Shown piece by piece: positions 15,221 to 19,938 of a stretch of 19,938 nucleotides of DNA. The stretch is from Bacillota bacterium (lineage in GTDB: Bacteria; Bacillota; Clostridia; Christensenellales; Aristaeellaceae), in NCBI GenBank assembly GCA_023396045.1, contig JAEWXD010000029.1, positions 1 to 19,938 on the forward strand, given 5' to 3'. Each line of letters opens with the position of its first letter. Position 1 is the stretch's first letter. A program made the position numbers and the translations under genes. Under the pieces are notes generated by a model. The model saw only the letters and a program-made list of their open reading frames with translations, did no database searches and was not told where the DNA came from.

Positions 15221-15226
15221 ACCTTT
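15221..15226 (-). promoter_or_regulatory. Ribosome binding site that fixes the ROK kinase start
   Basis: AAAGGT on the minus strand, six bases before ATG 15214. It lies immediately past the foot of the hairpin at 15231-15264, so folding of that hairpin could affect access. Confidence 0.6.
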
Positions 15227-15230
15227 ATAA

Positions 15231-15264
15231 TTTTGCCGACTGAATACATACGCAGTCGGCAAAA
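15231..15264 (-). promoter_or_regulatory. Intercistronic hairpin between esterase and ROK kinase genes
   Basis: TTTTGCCGACTG (15231-15242) and CAGTCGGCAAAA (15253-15264) form a perfect 12-bp stem with a 10-base loop. It starts two bases past the esterase stop. The minus strand continues TTATAAAGG, without a T run, so an mRNA-processing or stability element is more likely than a full terminator. Confidence 0.7.
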
Positions 15265-15266
15265 CA

Positions 15267-15902
15267 TTATTTAAAAATTTCCTGTATTTTTTCTGCAAGG
15301 GCTTTTGCCAATGCAATGTGGTCTTTTTCTTCTAAATGAATACCATCTACGAAAGAAGAACTTACATAGTCGCCTGCGTTTAAAAAATAGCAGTTGTTTT
15401 CTTCGGCGGTTTGTTTTATCCATTGTGGTGTTTCTATGGATTTTTGTATGCCGCGTTCGCCACCAAAGCTTTCGCCAAACTCACAGTTATAAATGCCCTT
15501 ATTTATGGGTGCAGGTGCAACGAGCAAAATTTTAGGGGTTGGGAAGCCGTCTGTAAAACAGGCTTCTCTTGCCCTGCGCACGCATTGCAACACACCAATG
15601 GCAATATCCCTTGGGCTTAGGCTCATACGTTCTTTATAATCGTTGGTGCCAAGATTGATAACCAGCAAATCCAGCGGGCTATGGCTACGCACCAGCATGG
15701 CTATGCGATTGTGGCCACACAGGTCTGCAAACAAGCCATCCTCACAAGAGGCAGCCCTGCCACCAAGGCCTTCTTCTACCACATAGTACTTATCGCCCAA
15801 AATTTTTGCAAGCTCTCTTGGGTAACGGCGCTCAAATCTGCCACCTTCGGGGTTGTAACCATAGGTGTTGGAATCACCAAAGCACATAATGTTTATAGCC
15901 AT
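15267..15902 (-). CDS. SGNH/GDSL-family esterase, cytosolic
   Basis: 211 residues. All SGNH blocks are present: Ser11 in FGDSNTYG, the glycine in GLGGR (46-49), Asn87 in NLGTND, and the D-x-x-H pair Asp186/His189 in VDGIHL, so it should be an active ester hydrolase. There is no signal peptide, so it acts inside the cell. Within a sialic-acid operon the natural guess is removal of O-acetyl groups from imported sialic acid. The family also includes acetyl-xylan and short-chain esterases, so the substrate is inferred. The start overlaps the aldolase stop by ten bases, implying translational coupling. AGAGG precedes the ATG. Confidence 0.88.
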   Translation of the reverse strand: MAINIMCFGDSNTYGYNPEGGRFERRYPRELAKILGDKYYVVEEGLGGRAASCEDGLFADLCGHNRIAMLVRSHSPLDLLVINLGTNDYKERMSLSPRDIAIGVLQCVRRAREACFTDGFPTPKILLVAPAPINKGIYNCEFGESFGGERGIQKSIETPQWIKQTAEENNCYFLNAGDYVSSSFVDGIHLEEKDHIALAKALAEKIQEIFK

Positions 15903-16807
15903 TTTGCCTCTGCTGTATTGATTAAGTTCATAGCATACACTACTTTTTCTTCATCTTCTGCAAATAAGCCAGCCATAGGGGCGCGCACAGAGCCGATGTC
16001 AATGCCATGTTTGCGTTTTAATATTTCTTTAATGCAAGCATACATAGAGCCTTTGCAAGCGCAAAGTGCAAAAATAATTTGCAAAACATCTCCTTGAATG
16101 CCTTGTGCGCGCTGCATATCGCCTGCGTGGAAAGCTTTATAAATAGCAAGTATCAGCTCCGGCATAACACCATAAGTGCCACCAATGCCGCCTTGTGCGC
16201 CAATGGCAAGGCCAGAAAGCAATTGTTCATCCGGGCCGTTGAATACCACTTTATCTTCACCCAAGGTTTGTAAGAACTTCAAAATATCCATGGTAGGCAT
16301 GGAGGAGTTTTTTACACCAACCACACGCGGATTTTTCATCATTTCTTTCAGTAGGTTTACAGTAAGTTCTGTGCCTGCCAACTGGGGAATGTTGTAGATA
16401 ATAAAGTCTGTATTGGGAGCTGCTGCAGAAATATCGTTCCAATATTTTGCAATGGCATGTTCTGGTAAGCGGAAGTAAATTGGGGGAATGGCGGCAATGG
16501 CATCTACACCCAAGGATTCTGCATGTTTTGCAAGCGCAATACTATCCTTGGTGCTGTTGCAAGCAACATGGGCAATAATGGTAATTTTGCCTTTGGCAAC
16601 TTCCATTACAGCTTCCAGCATTTCTTTTCTGTCTTGCACGCCAAGATAAATGCATTCCCCGGAGGAACCACCAACATAGAGGCCGTTTACGCCTTTTTGT
16701 ATATAAAATTCTACCAATTTTTTAGTAGCTTCTTTACAAATGTTGCCTTGTGCATCATAGGCAGCATAGAGTGCCGGAATAATGCCATGATATTTTTGTG
16801 TTTTCAT
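15893..16807 (-). CDS. nanA: N-acetylneuraminate lyase (DapA/NanA family)
   Basis: 304 residues, a class I aldolase barrel. It has GGSSGE (46-51) for the pyruvate carboxylate, Tyr138 in FIIYNIPQ and the Schiff-base Lys166 in VVGVKNSS. These positions match the known E. coli lyase residues Tyr137 and Lys165 to within one. The later features GPDEQLLSGLAIGAQGGIGG and SVRAPM are also lyase-like. It splits N-acetylneuraminate into N-acetylmannosamine and pyruvate in the cytosol. Other members make dihydrodipicolinate, but the sugar-importer, ROK kinase and NagB neighbours argue for the lyase. The start at 16807 is chosen because AAGGAG lies six bases upstream. A start at 16828 would add MFYKEKY, which is outside the family. 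Confidence 0.87.
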   Translation of the reverse strand: MKTQKYHGIIPALYAAYDAQGNICKEATKKLVEFYIQKGVNGLYVGGSSGECIYLGVQDRKEMLEAVMEVAKGKITIIAHVACNSTKDSIALAKHAESLGVDAIAAIPPIYFRLPEHAIAKYWNDISAAAPNTDFIIYNIPQLAGTELTVNLLKEMMKNPRVVGVKNSSMPTMDILKFLQTLGEDKVVFNGPDEQLLSGLAIGAQGGIGGTYGVMPELILAIYKAFHAGDMQRAQGIQGDVLQIIFALCACKGSMYACIKEILKRKHGIDIGSVRAPMAGLFAEDEEKVVYAMNLINTAEAKWL

Positions 16808-16813
16808 ATATTT

Positions 16814-16819
16814 CTCCTT
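16814..16819 (-). promoter_or_regulatory. Ribosome binding site that fixes the lyase start
   Basis: AAGGAG on the minus strand, six bases before ATG 16807. It lies just downstream of the palindrome at 16821-16837. Confidence 0.8.
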
Positions 16820-16820
16820 A

Positions 16821-16837
16821 TAAAACAAATTGTTTTA
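16821..16837. promoter_or_regulatory. 17-bp palindrome upstream of the lyase ribosome site
   Basis: TAAAACAA-A-TTGTTTTA is a perfect 8-bp dyad with a single-base centre, one base from AAGGAG. The tiny loop makes a stable RNA hairpin unlikely, so a DNA operator for an internal control point is possible. The binding protein is unknown. Confidence 0.4.
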
Positions 16838-16845
16838 CTTAAAAA

Positions 16846-16879
16846 TGCATATACAGTGATTTTATCAAATGTATATGCA
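16846..16879 (-). promoter_or_regulatory. Terminator-like hairpin between permease and lyase genes
   Basis: TGCATATACA (16846-16855) and TGTATATGCA (16870-16879) pair over 10 bp with a 14-base loop. On the minus strand it is followed at once by TTTTT, so it may partially end transcription after the importer genes. Confidence 0.6.
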
Positions 16880-16893
16880 CTGTAATTACTATA

Positions 16894-17724
16894 TTAGCCT
16901 TTCACTGCACCCAATGCAATACCTTGTGTAAAAGTATTTTGGAACAGTATAAATATAGCAACAATGGGCACAGAACCAAGTGCGGCACCTGCCATAATTA
17001 AGCCATAGTCTGTAGAGTATTCACCTTGCAAGGTGGCAATACCCAAGGCAATAGAAAAGTTGTTTCTGCCGGTAAGCATTACCAACTGTAAGAAGTAGTC
17101 GTTCCAAACATTGATGAATGTAAATATGGCCAAAGCACCAAAGGCAGGCTTAAGCATAGGCATTACAATGTCTGTAAAGGTTTTGAATTCGTTGGCACCG
17201 TCTATACGGGCAGCTTCCATCAGTTCCCCAGGGATACCTTCTGCAAACTGTTTCATAAGGAAGATACCAAAAGGCCAACCGACTGTTGGTAAAATAACAG
17301 CCCACATTGTGCCATGGAAACCCATATTGGCAACCACACGTACCAAAGGCACCATAACCACCTGCTTAGGCAATGCCATAGAGGCAACAAACATGGTAAA
17401 AAGCACAGCTCTGCCGGTAAAACGCTTTTTGGCAAGTACATAGCCGGCCATAGAGGCAGTAATGCACACCAAAGCCATGGAAGCCAAACTCATAAATACA
17501 GAGTTAAAGAGCCATCTGCCAGCCGGGTTTACAAATAGCTTTGTAAAGTTTTCCATACTGAATTGGCTTGGCCAAAAGATAGGTTTTACACTGCGAATGT
17601 CTGCTGCGGTTTTAAAGGCGCCGGTTACAATCCAATAAAATGGAAATATAAAAGTAAGAGATATTAAGAACAGAAGGGCAATGGCCACAATTCTATAAAC
17701 GGAAAATTTCTTTTTTTCTAACAT
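16894..17724 (-). CDS. CUT1 sugar ABC transporter permease (MalG-like)
   Basis: 276 residues with about six membrane segments and the MalG-type coupling loop ELMEAARIDGANEFKTF followed by VMPMLKP. The N-terminus (MLEKKKFSVYRIVAIALLF) is a short cytosolic tail leading into helix 1. It forms the membrane channel with the MalF-like protein encoded just upstream, 15 bases away. AGGAGGGG precedes the start. It belongs to the sugar-binding protein and lyase operon, so a sialic-acid-type sugar is the likely substrate. Confidence 0.93.
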   Translation of the reverse strand: MLEKKKFSVYRIVAIALLFLISLTFIFPFYWIVTGAFKTAADIRSVKPIFWPSQFSMENFTKLFVNPAGRWLFNSVFMSLASMALVCITASMAGYVLAKKRFTGRAVLFTMFVASMALPKQVVMVPLVRVVANMGFHGTMWAVILPTVGWPFGIFLMKQFAEGIPGELMEAARIDGANEFKTFTDIVMPMLKPAFGALAIFTFINVWNDYFLQLVMLTGRNNFSIALGIATLQGEYSTDYGLIMAGAALGSVPIVAIFILFQNTFTQGIALGAVKG

Positions 17725-17739
17725 GTGTTTCCCCTCCTA

Positions 17740-18639
17740 TTAATAATCTATTTTGCTGCCCAGCGCTTTAAATTGAATAGCACTGAACAAGCCGATGATG
17801 AGTGCCAATATAACACCCATGGCGTTGGCATAACCGAATTGATAGAGTTTAAACGCATTTTCGTACAGGTAGTACATAACGGTACTGGTAGAGTTGTTTG
17901 GGCCACCGTTGGTGAGCAACTGAATAAGCGCAAAGCATTGGAAGGAGTTAATGGTGGTAATAACCACTACATACAAGGTAGTAGGTAGTAATGTGGGCCA
18001 TTTGATTTTCCAGAACACTTGCATGTCGGTTGCGCCGTCTACTTCTGCCGCTTCTATTAAAGACTTATCAATATTACCCAAAGATGCAATATAGAGCACA
18101 ATGGGTTGGCCAATGCTTGTGGTAAAGAGTATGGCAAGTATGCACCAAATGGCATAGTTTTTATCCCCCAGCCAATTTATATCGCGCGGAATCACATTGA
18201 TCGCCTTCAGTACAAAGTTTAAAATGCCATAGTATTGGTTAAAAATCCATTTCCAAACAACTACAACGGCAACAGAACCGGTTACCACAGGCAAGTAAAA
18301 CACGCCACGGTAAAAAGACCTGCCAAAACTGCTCATCTTATAAATGATTGTGGATACCCATAATGAAAACGCTGCCACCAATGGTACGGAACTCAGTACC
18401 AAAAGCACGGTGTTGATCATAGATTTATGGAACACACTGTCTTTCATAAGATTGATATAGTTTTGTAAGCCTAAAAAGTCAAAAGTATTAAAGGAATAAT
18501 TAAAAAAACTGGTAAATATCCCCATGGCCATAGGCACAATAATAAAAATCCCGAAAAACAACAGTGCCGGTGCTAAGAAAGCATAGGACACCTGGGTTTG
18601 CCTTCGTTGTATTCTATGTTCTATACTACTTCTTTGCAT
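17740..18639 (-). CDS. CUT1 sugar ABC transporter permease (MalF-like)
   Basis: 299 residues with about six membrane segments and the coupling loop SLIEAAEVDGATDMQVFWKI, then WPTLLP. The basic N-terminus MQRSSIEHRIQRRQTQ is cytosolic. It pairs with the MalG-like protein to form the importer. AAGGGGG precedes the ATG. The gene is separated from the sugar-binding protein gene by 64 bases that contain a strong hairpin, so it is probably made at lower level than the binding protein. Confidence 0.93.
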   Translation of the reverse strand: MQRSSIEHRIQRRQTQVSYAFLAPALLFFGIFIIVPMAMGIFTSFFNYSFNTFDFLGLQNYINLMKDSVFHKSMINTVLLVLSSVPLVAAFSLWVSTIIYKMSSFGRSFYRGVFYLPVVTGSVAVVVVWKWIFNQYYGILNFVLKAINVIPRDINWLGDKNYAIWCILAILFTTSIGQPIVLYIASLGNIDKSLIEAAEVDGATDMQVFWKIKWPTLLPTTLYVVVITTINSFQCFALIQLLTNGGPNNSTSTVMYYLYENAFKLYQFGYANAMGVILALIIGLFSAIQFKALGSKIDY

Positions 18640-18662
18640 ACGTATCCCCCTTTATAAAATAT

Positions 18663-18687
18663 GCTCTCTCCCACGAAAGGAGAGAGC
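18663..18687 (-). promoter_or_regulatory. Strong intercistronic hairpin between sugar-binding protein and permease genes
   Basis: GCTCTCTCC (18663-18671) and GGAGAGAGC (18679-18687) form a GC-rich perfect 9-bp stem with a 7-base loop. The minus strand continues ATATTTTATAAAG, not a clean T run. This is the usual position for an element that raises binding-protein mRNA over permease mRNA. Confidence 0.7.
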
Positions 18688-18703
18688 GATATTTATTATG
18701 TTA

Positions 18704-19938
18704 TTATTTGATTGCTACTGCTGCATCATAATCAGCCAAAGCTGTTTCTACAGTTTTATCGCCGGTTAAGATAGCTTGTAACATGCCCCACCATTCTTTA
18801 CGCATGTTGGCAAAGCCGTCCATGGTGTTGTAGTATGGTGCATAGTATTTTGTAAAGCTTGCAAGCAATTCATATTCTGCATTGCCTTCATAAAGGTTGC
18901 CATAGCTTGTACGAACCGGGAAAGCGCCGGTTTGCAGTACGTTCTTAACGCCCCATTCTTCGTCATCACAGATAAATTTAACCAAAGTTTTAGCAGCTTC
19001 TGCACGTTTTTCGTCTTTGTTATCTACGATACCAAAACCGTTTACCAAGTATTCAAGTGCCGGAACGCCATCGTTGCTTGGGAATGGAACAGAGATAGCT
19101 TCAAATTCGTCGCTCTTATTGTTTTTGGCGGCAGATGTACCCCAGCAGAAAGTCATGGAAAGGATACCTTGTTGGAAAAGCTTGAGTTCATCGCCAGCAA
19201 CGATATCTACGCCTTTTTCCAATTTACCTTCGTCTGCCAATTTTTTAATAAGTTCTAAAGCTTCTTTACCTTCAGCACTGTTGATGGTGTAAGCGTTCTT
19301 TTCTTCGTTTGCAATGGTTGCACCAATGAGGTTGCTTACAAGTGCACGTGTGCCTTGGTCGCCACCTTGGCCGCCACAGTATACAGAGCCGCCTTTAAAG
19401 TTAGCTTCATGTAATTTGTCTAAAGCTTTGAGGAAGTTTTCGGTTGTCCAGGTTCTATCGCCTTCTAAGTTTACAAATTCAATAGCGCCGGATTCTTCAA
19501 ATTGCTTTTTGTTTAAGCCCATGTAGAATGGAGAAGTAGAGATAGGATACATCCAGAAGTTTGTACCATCGCCACAAGCTGCAATCAGAGCATCGTTATT
19601 TACATCTTTTTTGAAGTCTTCTGTAAACAAATCGTTTAAGTTTACCATTTTGCCGTTTTTACCATATTCTACCAAACGACCGGGAGCATCAAAAATTACG
19701 TCTGGGCCTGTGCCTGCCAAAATAGCGTTTGTTAATTTTTCTGGGCCGGATTGGAAGTCAATGGTTTCCAATTCTACTTTAATGTTTGGATATTTTGCTT
19801 GGAAAGCTTCTATAACACTTTGTTCATATGTGCCGGCAGGTGCACCGTCTGGTTGTGCAAAGGTTGGGAATGCCCACCATTTTACAGTTACGGTTTCTTC
19901 TGCTGTTACGATGCTTGCCATAGAAAGCACCATTAACA
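18704..19938 (-). CDS. CUT1 sugar-binding protein, N-terminus cut by the window edge
   Basis: The frame is open through the right edge (411 residues seen). The visible end of the signal peptide reads LMVLSMASIVTA before EETVTVKWWAF, with no lipobox cysteine, so a soluble or otherwise held type I export product is expected. The mature protein is a SBP_bac_1-type fold: EAFQAKYPNIKVELETID, LAGTGPDVIF, FQQGILSMTFCWGTSAAK and LVNGFGIVDNKDEKRAEAAK. It binds a sugar and delivers it to the two permeases. The position ahead of lyase, kinase and NagB points to sialic acid. Two adjacent stop codons (TAATAA) end the gene. No ATPase gene is in view; a shared MsmX-type ATPase from elsewhere would be usual in Bacillota. 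Confidence 0.92.
   Translation of the reverse strand, partial: LMVLSMASIVTAEETVTVKWWAFPTFAQPDGAPAGTYEQSVIEAFQAKYPNIKVELETIDFQSGPEKLTNAILAGTGPDVIFDAPGRLVEYGKNGKMVNLNDLFTEDFKKDVNNDALIAACGDGTNFWMYPISTSPFYMGLNKKQFEESGAIEFVNLEGDRTWTTENFLKALDKLHEANFKGGSVYCGGQGGDQGTRALVSNLIGATIANEEKNAYTINSAEGKEALELIKKLADEGKLEKGVDIVAGDELKLFQQGILSMTFCWGTSAAKNNKSDEFEAISVPFPSNDGVPALEYLVNGFGIVDNKDEKRAEAAKTLVKFICDDEEWGVKNVLQTGAFPVRTSYGNLYEGNAEYELLASFTKYYAPYYNTMDGFANMRKEWWGMLQAILTGDKTVETALADYDAAVAIK

Noticed and set aside
15231..15264. A full intrinsic terminator inside the sialic-acid operon
   Set aside because: The stem is strong but no T run follows on the minus strand, and the next gene has its ribosome site right after it.

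Overview
The window looks like a chromosome segment of a low-to-moderate GC member of the Bacillota, most likely a gut-associated Clostridia lineage. The evidence is strong AGGAG-type ribosome binding sites, sigma-A-like promoters, AT-rich spacers (one stretch near 4321-4500 is only about 13% G+C), BspA-type leucine-rich repeats, and a sialic-acid/amino-sugar operon whose importer carries no ATPase gene of its own. Neither solute-binding protein shows a lipobox cysteine; both have ordinary type I signal peptides. I recall this habit from some Clostridia, but it is also seen in diderm lineages, so the placement is tentative.

Left part (1-4235, minus strand). Three separately transcribed genes: a large secreted protein with an SH3-like and a peptidoglycan-binding domain (its C-terminus lies beyond the left edge), a non-secreted leucine-rich repeat protein, and a WYL-domain transcriptional regulator. 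A short motif, TTTACACTAAA or its reverse complement, recurs at the three 5' regions.

Second block (4564-9321, plus strand). A tight four-gene operon starts from a good promoter and ends at an intrinsic terminator: substrate-binding protein, fused double permease, ATPase (an FbpABC/2-aminoethylphosphonate-like importer) and a family 4 glycosyltransferase. The ligand is unknown. The binding protein seems to lack the tyrosine pair of ferric-binding proteins, so an iron call would be unsafe.

The 570-bp gap 9322-9891 lies between convergent genes. It holds a terminator at each end and a tandem array of about 124-bp units. Each unit begins with a 33-bp partly palindromic core, and two core variants alternate a-b-a-b. 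This is the most unusual structure in the window.

Middle part. A GH65 glycoside phosphorylase (minus) is divergent from an unrecognised 74-aa protein (plus), with a 17-bp palindrome between them. Next comes a decayed ABC-exporter gene: Walker A is lost and one base is missing before the H-loop. It still has a promoter-like region covered by a perfect 12-bp inverted repeat, which suggests a lost repressor-controlled efflux operon.

Right part (13567-19938, minus strand). A seven-gene operon reads, in transcription order: sugar-binding protein (N-terminus cut by the edge), two CUT1 permeases, an N-acetylneuraminate-lyase-type aldolase, an SGNH esterase, a ROK kinase and NagB. Together they suggest uptake of sialic acid, cleavage to ManNAc plus pyruvate, phosphorylation, and finally deamination of glucosamine-6-phosphate to fructose-6-phosphate. 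The epimerase (NanE), deacetylase (NagA) and ATPase are not in view. Three intercistronic inverted repeats sit at gene boundaries where expression may be stepped down.
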